Source: Acidobacteriota bacterium
GTDB lineage: Bacteria; Acidobacteriota; Terriglobia; Terriglobales; Acidobacteriaceae
Reading direction: 5' to 3'
Assembly: GCA_003225555.1 (NCBI GenBank)
Contig: QIAM01000077.1
Location: 1 to 64,000, forward strand
DNA: 64,000 bases
The notes below the pieces were generated by a model that searched no databases, was not told the DNA's origin, and saw only the letters and a list, made by a program, of their open reading frames with translations. Shown one piece after another: positions 26,706 to 36,205 of the stretch (the first letter of the stretch is position 1; every line of letters begins with the position of its first letter). A program made the position numbers and the translations under genes.

Positions 26706-28046
26706 ATGATCACGAGGACTAACAACCGGCAGCGTTCGCGCGAATGTTATGCGCGCGCTCAACAGTCGCTGGTTGAAGGTGTCAACTCTCCTTCCCGCGG
26801 GGCCGCGGTGTATGCATCCGGGCCGATCATCCTGGAACGCGGGCGCGCCTCACACGCATGGGATCTGGACGGGAACGAATACGTGGATTTCATGATGTCG
26901 TTCGGCGCCCTGATCCAGGGACATGCACATCCGAAGATCGTGGAAGTTGTTTCCCAGACGATCGCCGAAGGTTCACATTTCGCCGCGACCACATTGGCGG
27001 AGACGGAAGCCGCCGAGCGCTTCCTGCGCATGGTTCCCACATCCGATTCCGTGCGATTCACCAACAGCGGAAGTGAAGCCACGATGCTGGCATTGCGTCT
27101 GGCGCGCGCACACACCGGGCGCAGCAAATTTCTCAAATTCGAAGGCCACTATCACGGGTGGTACGACCCATATTGTTTGAATGGGCACAGCCATCCCGCA
27201 AATCAGCTTGGGCCAAGGGAGAATCCGACGCGGCTTCCCGATTCTGAAGGCATTCCTCCAGCCGTGTTTGATGACGTCGTCTTGGCTCCGTGGAACGATG
27301 TCCCGGTGCTTGAAAGCATTCTCAGGCGCCACGGACACGAACTCGCAGCGATCATCACTGAGCCGATCATGGCCAACATGGGCTGCATCCTGCCGGGCGA
27401 AGGCTATCTGCAAAAAGTTTGTGATCTCGCGCATCACTACGGAGCGCTCTTCATACTCGATGAAGTCGTGACCGGATTCCGTTATGCGCCCGGCGGATGT
27501 CAGCAGTATTACGGCTTGAAGCCCGATCTCAGTACGTTTGGGAAGGCGTTAGGGGCGGGATTTCCAGTCGGCGCGGTCGCAGGTCCAAGAGCCATCCTTG
27601 ATCGCATGCGCTGGGGCAGCGGCATGGTCCTGCACTATGGAACCTTCAACGGGCACCGGCTGACCATGCGGGTGATTGCGGCAAATCTCGACTTGCTGTC
27701 GTCGAACGAGGGCGCGGCTTATAGGCAAATGTACGCGGTAGGCGATTCTGCCATAAGCGGTCTGAAGGGAATTTTCCAGAGGAGAAAGGTCGAGGCCATT
27801 GTGCAGGGCTTTGGACCGATGTTTCAGATCTACTTCACGAGCTGCGATGCCATTCACAACTACCGCGATTACTGCCAGTATGCTGACACGGCGAAATATT
27901 CCCGCTTCATTCATGCGCTGCTGGATCGCGGGATTTACATGACGCCCTCTAACGGTTTGCACTGGATTATTTCTACCGCCCATACCCCGGTCGATGTGGA
28001 GGCGCTCCTAACCGCGGTCAACGATGCTTGCGTGGAGATGACATGA
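26706..28046 (+). CDS. class III aminotransferase / glutamate-1-semialdehyde aminomutase-like
   Basis: A 446-residue PLP enzyme. ATG 26706 has AGAGGG six bases upstream, better than ATG 26700, which abuts it. Motifs: VEGVNSPSRGAAVYASGP, WDLDGNEYVDFMMSFGALIQGHAHP, FTNSGSEATMLALRLARAHTG, KFEGHYHGWYD, the Asp motif FILDEVVTGFR and the PLP-lysine segment STFGKALGAGFPVGAVAG. The fold and order are those of HemL-type enzymes, but the context (SDR, proC-like and sugar genes) argues for an amino-sugar or amino-acid transaminase rather than heme synthesis. Its stop overlaps the next start by four bases. Confidence 0.88.
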   Translation: MITRTNNRQRSRECYARAQQSLVEGVNSPSRGAAVYASGPIILERGRASHAWDLDGNEYVDFMMSFGALIQGHAHPKIVEVVSQTIAEGSHFAATTLAETEAAERFLRMVPTSDSVRFTNSGSEATMLALRLARAHTGRSKFLKFEGHYHGWYDPYCLNGHSHPANQLGPRENPTRLPDSEGIPPAVFDDVVLAPWNDVPVLESILRRHGHELAAIITEPIMANMGCILPGEGYLQKVCDLAHHYGALFILDEVVTGFRYAPGGCQQYYGLKPDLSTFGKALGAGFPVGAVAGPRAILDRMRWGSGMVLHYGTFNGHRLTMRVIAANLDLLSSNEGAAYRQMYAVGDSAISGLKGIFQRRKVEAIVQGFGPMFQIYFTSCDAIHNYRDYCQYADTAKYSRFIHALLDRGIYMTPSNGLHWIISTAHTPVDVEALLTAVNDACVEMT

Positions 28047-28831
28047 GTACCGTCGTTTTCCTGGGGGGCGGGAGAATCACCTCTGCTATGCTGGCCGGTC
28101 TCCGTCTTTCCAGGACTAACGATCGGCTTCTGGTACACGACCGCAACCCTGCAAAACTGTGCAGGCTTATGAAGAGTTACGGAGTGGCGATCGAGCCTAA
28201 TCTGCAGCGTGCCGTGGCAGAAGCCGACCTGCTGATTGTTGCCGTGAGGCCCGATTCAGTTCGAGAATTGCTGCAAGCCCTCGGCAAGGTCAAACGACCT
28301 CTAGTGGCCATTAGTCTGGCGGCAGGAGTTCCATTGCAAAAATTGAAGGCCGCGTTCGGTGTTCCCGTGCGGTGGTCGCGGGCCATGCCGAGTCCGGCCT
28401 GCCGTAGTGGACGCGGCCTGACGGCCCTAACATTTTCGCGTGAGGTTTTGCCCCGGGACCGCAAGCGAGTCTGGGAATTCTTCTCCCGCTTCGGACAAGC
28501 ACTCGAGATCCCCGAGCGCAAGTTCGACGCCTTCACCGTGGTGTTCTCACCAAGCCACGGCTTTCACGCTCTAGCTACTCTTTCTGAGGTTGCAGAGCGC
28601 ATGGGACTCGATCGCAACACCGCCCTGCTGGCGAGCGCTCACGCGCTGGCGGATAGCATCAGTGCCTGGCGAGAAGATAAGCAATCGCTCCCGTCAATGC
28701 TTGAGGAAGCGGCTACTCCCGGAGGCATTGCCGCCGCTACGACGACGGGGATGGACGCCGCCGGATACCGCCGTGCAGTGCTGCGGGGAGTGATGGATGG
28801 CTTGCGCCGCGCTCGGGCCAATGCCCGATAG
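28043..28831 (+). CDS. pyrroline-5-carboxylate reductase-like dehydrogenase
   Basis: A 262-residue NAD(P)-dependent reductase. ATG 28043 overlaps the aminotransferase TGA by four bases; the frame opens earlier at 28028. The N-terminal Rossmann motif is VVFLGGGRITSAMLAGL, followed by VHDRNPAKL and LLIVAVRPDSVRELL. The dimerisation domain has MPSPACRSGRGLTAL and the C-terminal TPGGIAAATTTGMDAAGYRRAV, which corresponds to the family PGGTT motif. The fold is ProC; a true proline role is uncertain because the gene is coupled to the aminotransferase, so it may reduce a cyclic imine made by that enzyme. Confidence 0.8.
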   Translation: MSTVVFLGGGRITSAMLAGLRLSRTNDRLLVHDRNPAKLCRLMKSYGVAIEPNLQRAVAEADLLIVAVRPDSVRELLQALGKVKRPLVAISLAAGVPLQKLKAAFGVPVRWSRAMPSPACRSGRGLTALTFSREVLPRDRKRVWEFFSRFGQALEIPERKFDAFTVVFSPSHGFHALATLSEVAERMGLDRNTALLASAHALADSISAWREDKQSLPSMLEEAATPGGIAAATTTGMDAAGYRRAVLRGVMDGLRRARANAR

Positions 28832-28957
28832 TGGTTCTGAAACTGGGCCAGAATATTGCTCTTTCTTGCTATATCCTAGTGGCTCAGAGATGAGGTTCCT
28901 CTCTTTTCTGGAAACGGACGAAGGGAATAACCTACGTGATACGGCGAGGAGATGCGG

Positions 28958-29995
28958 ATGTCAATTCGAATTGGCCGTCGTGAATTTCTGTTCAAGGCGG
29001 GCGCAATAGCAGGCGCCATAACTGGCTCCCCTGCAATCAATGTTCTAGCGCACGGGTCGGGAGCTAGGGCGGTGGATGCCCCAGCCTCAGATCGGCAAGC
29101 CGCGTCTGCACAATCAGCGGGATCTCCAACTTCGCCATTCCGTGTTGCAATTATCAATGATGAGATCTCACAGGATTTTGGTCGCGCCTGCGAAGTCGCC
29201 TCCCGCGAGTTTGGCATGAAGTGGATTGAGCTGCGGGGAATGTGGAAGAAGAACATCGTTAACCTTGACGCGAAGGAAATCGCCGAAGCGCGGCGCATTG
29301 TCGACAAATACGGATTGCGCGTGACCGACATCGCCAGTCCGCTGTTCAAAGTCGACTGGGCGGGCGCACCGCGATCGAAGTACAGTGAGCACAATGATTT
29401 TCACGCCGACTTTACCTTCAACCAGCAGGATGAGGTACTGGAGCGCGCGATTGAGTTGGCGAAGGCCTTCGGTACCGACCGCGTACGATGCTTTGATTTC
29501 TGGAGACTCGATGATCAGGCTCCGTATCGCGCGGCGATCAACGAGAAACTATTGGACGCAGCCAATAAAGCCGGCAGGAAGGGTATCACCCTGCTTCTCG
29601 AGAATGATGGTGGCCTGAATACGGCAACAGGAGCCGAGGCGGCCAGCGTCCTGAATGCGGTGAAATCCCCTTACTTCATGCTGAACTGGGATCCTGGCAA
29701 TGCAGCGGCTTGGGGAGAGAAAGCATATCCGGATGGCTATAATCTGCTGCCCAAGGATCGGATCGGGCACTGCCATTGCAAAGATGCAATCAAGAGCGCC
29801 AAAGGTTATGACTGGGCTCCCATGGGGAAGGGGTTCGTCGATTGGAGCGGACAGTTCAAGGCGCTGAAGCGAGATGGCTATTGCTTCGCGGTGAGTCTGG
29901 AAACTCACTGGAACGGCGGCGGCACGCCCGAAGAATCCTCGCGCCAGAGTTGGGCAGGGATGAAGAAGCTTCTACAGCAGGCGGAAGCTTTGTGA
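28958..29995 (+). CDS. Tat-exported sugar phosphate isomerase/epimerase-like protein
   Basis: A 345-residue xylose-isomerase-like TIM barrel. ATG 28958 has GAGGAG six bases upstream; ATG 28952 abuts it and is less likely. The N-terminus is a twin-arginine signal (GRREFLFKAGAIAGAI), so the folded protein should be exported. The barrel carries candidate metal ligands in LLLENDGG, LNWDPGNAAAWG, IGHCHCKDA and VSLETHWNGGG. A 126-base gap separates it from the proC-like gene, and it lies 20 bases before the Gfo/Idh gene. It probably isomerises or epimerises a carbohydrate in the periplasm. Confidence 0.85.
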   Translation: MSIRIGRREFLFKAGAIAGAITGSPAINVLAHGSGARAVDAPASDRQAASAQSAGSPTSPFRVAIINDEISQDFGRACEVASREFGMKWIELRGMWKKNIVNLDAKEIAEARRIVDKYGLRVTDIASPLFKVDWAGAPRSKYSEHNDFHADFTFNQQDEVLERAIELAKAFGTDRVRCFDFWRLDDQAPYRAAINEKLLDAANKAGRKGITLLLENDGGLNTATGAEAASVLNAVKSPYFMLNWDPGNAAAWGEKAYPDGYNLLPKDRIGHCHCKDAIKSAKGYDWAPMGKGFVDWSGQFKALKRDGYCFAVSLETHWNGGGTPEESSRQSWAGMKKLLQQAEAL

Positions 29996-30015
29996 CTAAT
30001 CGAGGAACTTTACTC

Positions 30016-31260
30016 ATGACGAACACTACGAGACGAGATTTCTTGCAGAAAGCGGCTCTAGGGACCGCGGCCTTGCTCGCCTATCCACCTGCTCGCGTCC
30101 TTGGTGCTAACGACCGGCTGCGGGTTGGCATGATTGGGGTGGGAAATCGCGGACAGGATTTGCTCAAGGAAATTATGGCGGTTCCTAATACTCAACTGGT
30201 CGCGATCGCAGACGTCTACAGTCGTCGCCATGATGAGGCCAAGAAAATGGCCCCCGGAATTGCGACGTTTAACGACCATCGTCGTCTGCTTGACGTGAAG
30301 GATCTGGACGCGGTCATCGTGGCCAGCCCGCTGCACACGCATGCGCGGCATTTCATCGATACTCTGGCAGCGGGCAAGGATCTTTATTCCGAAAAGACGA
30401 TGACATGGTCCATTCCGGAAGCTGACCAATGCATGGCCGCCGCGAAGGAATCGGGGCGGGTCATCCAAATCGGACTGCAGTGGGAAAGTTCAGGCACGTT
30501 GGCCGACGCCAGAAAGTGGATCAAAGATGGAATCGTGGGGAAGGTTACGCAAGTGAATTCATGGATGAGCCGCAACACTCCCCACGGCAAAGGGCAGTGG
30601 GTGCGTGCTGTTCCGTCCGACTGCACCGCGCAAAACGTGAACTGGAGCGCCTTCCTCAACGGGCGGCCGGACCGGCCATTCGATCCTTTCCGCCTGATCA
30701 ACTGGCGCTTGTTCTGGGAATTTTCCGGCGGGAACGTGACCGAGAACGCAGTCCATCAGTTCGCGTGGATCATGAGCGCTCTGGATCTTCCGCTACCAAG
30801 CGCCGCGTACATGTCCGGCGGAGTATTTTCCGAAAAGGACGGCCGCGAGGTTCCCGACACAATCGCGATCACGTTGGATTTCCCCCACGACGTGGTGGTG
30901 GCCTGGCAGTCCACCTTTAGCAACAGTCACTACGGATTAGGCGAACACATCCTGGGAAGTGACGGAACAATCGACCATACCTGGGGAGAATCGGACATGG
31001 TGACGGGAGAGACTGGAGAAATCATTCGCTACTTCCCAGAGAAGGTTAACCGGCCCCATGGAGCCGCGCTCACCGGGAAAACTCCCGGGCAGGATCACAT
31101 GACGAACTGGGTGGACTGCATCCGCAGCCGCAAGACTCCGAACGCATCTGTTGAGATCGGCTATCGCTCAGCGATTGCCGTACACATGGCCAACCTGGCT
31201 TACCGGCAGAAGCAGCGCGTCACGCTGGAGATGGCGAAAGCGAGCAAGCCGGACTTCTGA
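30016..31260 (+). CDS. Tat-exported Gfo/Idh/MocA family oxidoreductase
   Basis: A 414-residue dehydrogenase starting at ATG 30016 (GAGGA nine bases upstream; the open frame reaches back to 29842 inside the isomerase gene). The twin-arginine signal TRRDFLQKAALGTAALL is followed by the nucleotide-binding motif VGMIGVGNRGQDL, VAIADVYSRR, VIVASPLHTHARH and the EK-P-like active segment YSEKTMTWSIPEA. The C-terminal domain has WRLFWEFSGGNVTENAVHQ and HILGSDGTIDH. Exported Gfo/Idh proteins usually hold their NAD(P) tightly and process sugars or glycosides outside the cytoplasm. It is paired with the Tat-exported isomerase upstream. Confidence 0.9.
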   Translation: MTNTTRRDFLQKAALGTAALLAYPPARVLGANDRLRVGMIGVGNRGQDLLKEIMAVPNTQLVAIADVYSRRHDEAKKMAPGIATFNDHRRLLDVKDLDAVIVASPLHTHARHFIDTLAAGKDLYSEKTMTWSIPEADQCMAAAKESGRVIQIGLQWESSGTLADARKWIKDGIVGKVTQVNSWMSRNTPHGKGQWVRAVPSDCTAQNVNWSAFLNGRPDRPFDPFRLINWRLFWEFSGGNVTENAVHQFAWIMSALDLPLPSAAYMSGGVFSEKDGREVPDTIAITLDFPHDVVVAWQSTFSNSHYGLGEHILGSDGTIDHTWGESDMVTGETGEIIRYFPEKVNRPHGAALTGKTPGQDHMTNWVDCIRSRKTPNASVEIGYRSAIAVHMANLAYRQKQRVTLEMAKASKPDF

Positions 31261-31264
31261 TGGG

Positions 31265-32110
31265 CTACTGGTTGGCAGCGAGTGTAACGTGGTTCGTGAG
31301 AATGTGTGCCGCGTCCGTTAGCGTGAGGTCATCTGGCAGCTTGCGGAAATTATGACGGTACTCTTTCTGCTGCACCGCAATGGTTTTGAAAAACAGTGCC
31401 TTCCCATTCATGTTCACGTCCATCGCAATCAGCATCCATTGAGCAGGCCCAAGCGCGGTTCGTCTCACACTGAACGTGCCGCCCTTGTCAAGATGTCCGA
31501 GCAGCCCGCCGCCGAACTTCACATCCTCTACGAGACGGCCGTTAATGGCTGCAAGCCTCTGCTCTTTAGACTGGACAAGAATCTCACCTTCCATGGCATG
31601 GAGGACATGGGCTGCTCGTGAGGAAGGCTGAAAGCTCGGGTTCGGCTTGAAACTCAACTTGGCAAAGCCGCCTTCCTGGCCTTGGTAGGTGAAAAGGAAC
31701 GCATCGGGAATCATTCTTAAGAACGCCTCACACTCCTTTGCATCCTTCTTTCGAAGTTCTTCCAGCCTCTGCCGCTCCTGAGTATTCTTCACAAGATTTT
31801 CGATTCTAATCGCTTCTTCTTGCTGTTTCGCGAAAGAAAGAACGCGTCCGTCAGTCGCGATCAAGCGTTCGAGAGTGCCTTCCCGCGTTTGCACTACTTC
31901 TTTGAATTGCTTCTTACCGTCTTCCTCTTTCTCTACTTCATACATCCAGTGATCGGCATCCGACGTAGGCCTAAGTTCATTTGCAATAACCGCCCGTAGC
32001 AACTCGTTCGGTGAAATTGCGGGCCTGGGGGCGGACGATTGGGCCATGCCGGCTTGTCCAAGTACAAGACTTACAACCGCTAGGGAAGCCCAACGTTCTG
32101 CGACGCGCAT
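31265..32110 (-). CDS. secreted hypothetical protein
   Basis: A 281-residue exported protein. ATG 32110 gives a clean signal peptide (MRVAERWASLAVVSLVLGQAGMAQ); the frame opens at 32191 but the added part is a second hydrophobic stretch. The body has a coiled, charged middle (EEAIRIENLVKNTQERQRLEELRKKDAKECEA shortened here) and a C-terminal beta-rich half (LSFKPNPSFQPSS, EGEILVQSKEQRLAAINGRLVEDVKFGGGLLGHLDKGG). That half resembles LolA/RseB-type outer-membrane lipoprotein-sorting folds, an inference from pattern only. It converges with the Gfo/Idh gene with four bases between the stops. Confidence 0.7.
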   Translation of the reverse strand: MRVAERWASLAVVSLVLGQAGMAQSSAPRPAISPNELLRAVIANELRPTSDADHWMYEVEKEEDGKKQFKEVVQTREGTLERLIATDGRVLSFAKQQEEAIRIENLVKNTQERQRLEELRKKDAKECEAFLRMIPDAFLFTYQGQEGGFAKLSFKPNPSFQPSSRAAHVLHAMEGEILVQSKEQRLAAINGRLVEDVKFGGGLLGHLDKGGTFSVRRTALGPAQWMLIAMDVNMNGKALFFKTIAVQQKEYRHNFRKLPDDLTLTDAAHILTNHVTLAANQ

Positions 32111-32438
32111 TCTCGCGTACTCCATTCCAGCATAGAGTTCTTGAGGCAACATCAGCACCATACCGGACGCTGCTATTGCCAACCATACCAAGCACCTCGT
32201 AAACCATCACGCGCAAAGCTGTAAATGCTTGTCCTGAAGTCCGCCCCTCTCGCGCCATCCGGATTCTTCAGCGGACCTCTACAGTATCTTGTGTATAGAT
32301 AAAGGCTCCTGCAGAAGTATTATTCGAGGAGTCTCATAGCTTTTTTGTTGCGTGCATTACGACTACGAATGGCCCAAGGGTGAGCTATCGAGGACCACGA
32401 TTCTAGTTCTACTCTGGTAGCCCCGGATTGCTATTGGT
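32111..32438. other. divergent intergenic region
   Basis: A 328-base gap between the divergent secreted-hypothetical and GAF genes. It is AT-richer than its surroundings in 32280-32350 (including TTGTGTATAGATAAAG), where promoters are likely. No gene, repeat or clear operator was found. Confidence 0.4.
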
Positions 32439-33650
32439 ATGAATACTCGTCCCGCCCTTGATCGTGAATCCTTCGAGAAGCTCTTGGCGAATGCGCTGAC
32501 CGTCCAGAACAGCCAGTTGAACCGTCAGTCCCTGTCAGCCGTTATCGAAGTCCAGCGCCTGATCCAAAGCGGAGAGCTCGACTTGGATAGGACTGCCCAC
32601 CTGATCGCTGACTGCGCGCGCAATGTGGCCGAAGCCACCGGAATCTGTATCGGTCTGCTGAAGGGAAATCGATTGGTCTTCCGGGCCGGAAGTGGAAGTG
32701 GCGCAGTGTACGTCGGACAGCAGGTGATGGCCTCGCTCACGGTGTCGGCGGAGAGCAATTCGAGCGGAGAGATTTTGCGCGTCGAAAATGCCGAAGCCGA
32801 CACTCGAATTGACGCGGCGATATGCCGGCAGTTCGGTGCCAAAGCGCTCCTGATCCTGCCGATCTATCATGACCGTACTGTCGCGGGTGTGCTGGAAATC
32901 CTGTTTAGTGAGCCGCACGCCTTCGAAAATCGAGAGCTGTGCGCGTACCGACTCATGGCGGGACTGATCGGGGAAGTGATGTCGCATGCGGCCCAAGTCG
33001 AAGCGGCGAAGAACATGACGGTGGAACTACGGCCCAATTTGCTCGCTTATGGGCAAGTAGCTTCTCAGAGCGAAAAGGCTCCGAAAGATGCTGGACCGAT
33101 TGCGGTCCAAGCAGAAACGAACGAGATCTACCAAGCCTCCAAAACCTTGATGGAAGGTACCAGGAACGCCCCGGTTCTCGGGCGCGTCACGGTGCCGGGT
33201 ACAGTCATCGACCAAGCCAAGCGCGTCTTCCAAACTGCCCGGCGCTGGGGTACGACCCTCGCAGCAGCTGTCCTCATACTCGGAGTAGCTTCCTGGGTTG
33301 CCTACAGCACTCATCGCGCGGCTTCACCCTTGCAATCCTCGCAGTCCTCAGCGAAGCCGGAATCGGCTAGCCTCGAGCAACAACCAGTTCTACCCACGAA
33401 GATAGTGCAGTCGGTGGTCGCGGCCAAACCTCGAACCACGCTAGTTCGCCGCCAGCGTGGAGAGAGGGGGAACACAGAAGTCGAATATATCGGAGACGAC
33501 GTGATCGTCCGCCATTTCACACCCAGACCAGCGCCCAACGGGATATTGGTCGGGTCGAATGACGTCCACCGTATCGGAGATGACGTGACGGTGCGTTATT
33601 TCACGCCCAAACCGTCGATTGTGCCGGCGAAACAGCCAGTCGTTCGCTAG
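32439..33650 (+). CDS. GAF-domain protein with C-terminal membrane anchor
   Basis: A 403-residue protein. Residues about 35-180 form a GAF domain (LDLDRTAHLIADCARNVAEATG, ALLILPIYHDRTVAGVLEILF), often a small-molecule or redox sensor. A linker leads to a single membrane helix near 270-290 (GTTLAAAVLILGVASWVAY) and a basic tail. The tail carries two copies of the motif IGDDVxVRxFTPxP, 31 residues apart. No kinase, cyclase or DNA-binding domain is present, so this is a stand-alone sensor or scaffold with a cytoplasmic GAF and probably an exported tail. Function unknown. Confidence 0.75.
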   Translation: MNTRPALDRESFEKLLANALTVQNSQLNRQSLSAVIEVQRLIQSGELDLDRTAHLIADCARNVAEATGICIGLLKGNRLVFRAGSGSGAVYVGQQVMASLTVSAESNSSGEILRVENAEADTRIDAAICRQFGAKALLILPIYHDRTVAGVLEILFSEPHAFENRELCAYRLMAGLIGEVMSHAAQVEAAKNMTVELRPNLLAYGQVASQSEKAPKDAGPIAVQAETNEIYQASKTLMEGTRNAPVLGRVTVPGTVIDQAKRVFQTARRWGTTLAAAVLILGVASWVAYSTHRAASPLQSSQSSAKPESASLEQQPVLPTKIVQSVVAAKPRTTLVRRQRGERGNTEVEYIGDDVIVRHFTPRPAPNGILVGSNDVHRIGDDVTVRYFTPKPSIVPAKQPVVR

Positions 33651-33728
33651 TTCGTCCGCCAAGTCGACCGCGCTATCCAGCGCTTCTGCTGGCCTCTCTA
33701 GAACATCCTTAAAGTCCCTAAGCTACCC

Positions 33729-35065
33729 TCAGTGCTCGCTCGTGATTCCTGGCCAATCGTCAGTCCGGAACGGCGAGGCTGGTAGGCCATTTTTGTTAAA
33801 CAGATTGCACTGTGGGCTGTCGGCCCAAGCGTAGCGCACTGCGACGGGCCTTGGTACATCCGGGCTGGAAGCGACCACCGTGTCCCCCTCGATGCGAGCC
33901 TGGGCCCAGTGGAACTTTCTGTCGACGCCTGCCACGGCAAAACCGCGCAATTCTGCGCCGCCGGGTGCTTCCAGTCCCAGACCTATATGAGCAAAACGGA
34001 CTCGGAGCTTATCGCCCTCAATCTTGGCGGACTCGTACAAAGGCCCCGAATACTCGATCGGGTGCCCGTAGACGGTTCCCCCCCACAGCGCGAGCCGCTG
34101 GCCAACTTCCAGCTTCCGGTGCGGATGAACGTCCTTGGGATCGCCCACGTCGATGGTGACTGCCAGCCCGGTCCCTGGAACTTGCTTGAGCGTCAGGAGC
34201 TGCGCCTCGCGCAACTCGGCCCACACCGATTCACTCGGCTGGTCCGGCGTTGCGCCGTGATTGGGGAGCTGCACGATCAGAAACTGCAGGTCCTTCTGTT
34301 GTGAACCATCTCGCCAGCTGCTGATCAACGCGGGAAGCAGCTTGCGGTACTGACGAGCCTTCAGAGCATTGCTTTCCCCCTGGTACCAGAGCGCGCCCCG
34401 GAATGCATAAGGGAGTAGAGGCGTGATCATTCCTTCGTACAGGGCGGTGACGGGCATGGGCGCATATCCCAAAGTCGTCAAGCATTGGATGCTAAACTCA
34501 GAGAGTGCATCCTGCGTGAAAGGGAACGCAACTCCCCAGCCTTCCTGACGGAGGTCGCGGAACCAGACAGTCACAGGCTGCCAGTCGGGACCTGCCTTCA
34601 GAACGGATGTGGCGTAGTCGTCGTAGTCGGTGATCGAGGGCTGGCGCGATCGAAAGCGAAAGGAACCATTGCCGCGCACCCAGAATCGTATGCCAGCAAA
34701 AGAGGTGAGGTCGACCGCGGAGCCATCCAGCTTGTAGCTGGCGGCGAGAATCGAGTCTTGGGTCCCATCCAGCCGTCCGGTGATTCGCGCCGCGAATCCC
34801 TTCCCTCCGTGACCGGGAGACACAAGATCGAACAAAGCATCGGGTGCATCCGCCCAGTCATAAGAAAGGTTCCGCCCGTGGAAGTGCGCGCCGTTCCATC
34901 ATCAAAGTCTGCAAGCGTCTTGCCCGAGGAGTTCGTCGCATCCGAATTTGTCGAAGCCGGGATAGGTTCGAAGTCATCAAATTCGAGTTCCAGCGGGAGT
35001 GAGTTCTCAGCGAAGTTCTTCTCGACCGGCGTGGCATGGTTCCATTCTTCGAAAACCGAGTTCTG
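33729..35065 (-). pseudogene. sialate O-acetylesterase, 5'-truncated and frameshifted
   Basis: The minus strand encodes the C-terminal two thirds of a sialate O-acetylesterase. A CIA30/CBM11-like beta domain (SLPLELEFDDFEPIP, ADFDDGTARTSTGG, FDLVSPGHGGKGF, GIRFWVRGNGSFRF) is embedded ahead of the esterase core with YEGMITPLLPYAFRG, the WYQGESNA segment and DVGDPKDVHPHRKLEVGQRLA, which carries the catalytic Asp-x-x-His. Near 34862 one base is missing (TTT CTT AT GAC TGG), so the reading frame changes between ...STGGTF and DWADAPDAL. Upstream of about 35065 family sequence stops: the signal peptide and N-terminal catalytic part (GDS-type motif) are absent, and the DNA becomes another gene's. 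It is very unlikely to make an active enzyme. Confidence 0.78.
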
Positions 35066-36165
35066 GCCTGCATCAGCGCGCAAAGCCTCCGGAGCAGCAC
35101 GAGATTCGCCGACTGCTGAACAAATATTATGAGGAGGCTGGTCATGGTGGTCTGATCTGTCTCGACCTGCCGTCTGGTCACTATGTCCCCGTTTTCCGAC
35201 GGAGCACACCGGATGAGTCTGCCCCTGATACGCCGACCGCGCTGGCGAATGAGGAAGCGCCGGCTCCAAATCGGGTGCATCTCGGGATCACTCTAGTTTT
35301 GGGTGCTCTCTGCCTCGCGCTCGCCTCTCTCCTTGTTGTTTCTTGGAAGAATGGATCAGCGGTGCAGCCCCGAGGGCACGCCCCCAGCTTGCCCGAAGGC
35401 CTGGAATGGTTCTGGCGTCCGTTCCTTCCCCCGGCAGACGCACCGCTGATCACAATCCCAAATCATCCGTTATTGCGGGCCGCGCACGACGGGGATAGCT
35501 CTCAGACTCTCGCAGAGGGTCACGAGATACCAAAGGCGAGTCTGCCCGAATTTCGTGACACGATCCATTTCCGCGAATTGAAGCGTTTCGTGTTCGTTCC
35601 CAGCCTGACAGATTTCACTTCCGTGGGCGAGACTTTGGGAGTGGTGAACCTGTGCAAGATGTTCGCCAATGTGGGCCAGGAATGCCGTGTCCAGCCCTCC
35701 CGGCTGGTTAATTTCGAGGAAATCAAGGGTGACAACGCGATTCTGCTCGGAGGCAATCAATCCTGGAGTGGCAGAGTCTTTCTTAACGTCGAAGGATTTC
35801 ATTTTCAGAGCGGCGTGATTCTGAACCGTAGTCCTCAGCCGGGAGAGAAGGCGGTCTACAAACCGGAATTTGACCCGGTGACGAACCAACTGATGCGCGA
35901 CTATGCGGTCGTGCTGATGCTGCCGAACGAAAGAAGGGAAAAGCGCGTTCTGTTGATTTATGGGATCTACACCCAAGGCTCTCAGGCTGCCATCGAATAC
36001 CTAACCAATCCGGAGCGCATGGCCGAGTTGCACAAAGCCTTACTGAATCTAGCGCCAGACCATAAGACCATACCGCCCTATTTCCAACTTCTGTTCACCA
36101 GCACTGTAGAGAATTCTGTGCCCGGAAAATCGTCACTGGTAGCGCTCCGGATTATTCCCAACTGA
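34999..36165 (+). pseudogene. membrane protein lacking its N-terminal domain
   Basis: An open frame of 388 codons, but recognisable protein starts only near 35101 (HEIRRLLNKYYEE, LDLPSGHYVPVFRR). This matches the end of a winged-helix-like N-terminal domain seen in larger acidobacterial proteins, where the pattern is E-RRLR--L--YY--G then -LPKG-YVPVF. The first 100 residues or so of that domain are missing. Then come a membrane helix (LGITLVLGALCLALASLLVV) and an extracytoplasmic domain with LLGGNQSWSG, NRSPQPGEKAVYKPEFD and ALLNLAPDHKTIPPYFQLLF. The start lies inside the antisense of the broken esterase, so expression as written would be accidental. Confidence 0.6.
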
Positions 36166-36205
36166 ACTCGCTCAGTTACTGGCTGGCGTGTTGGTTCAGG
36201 ATTTC

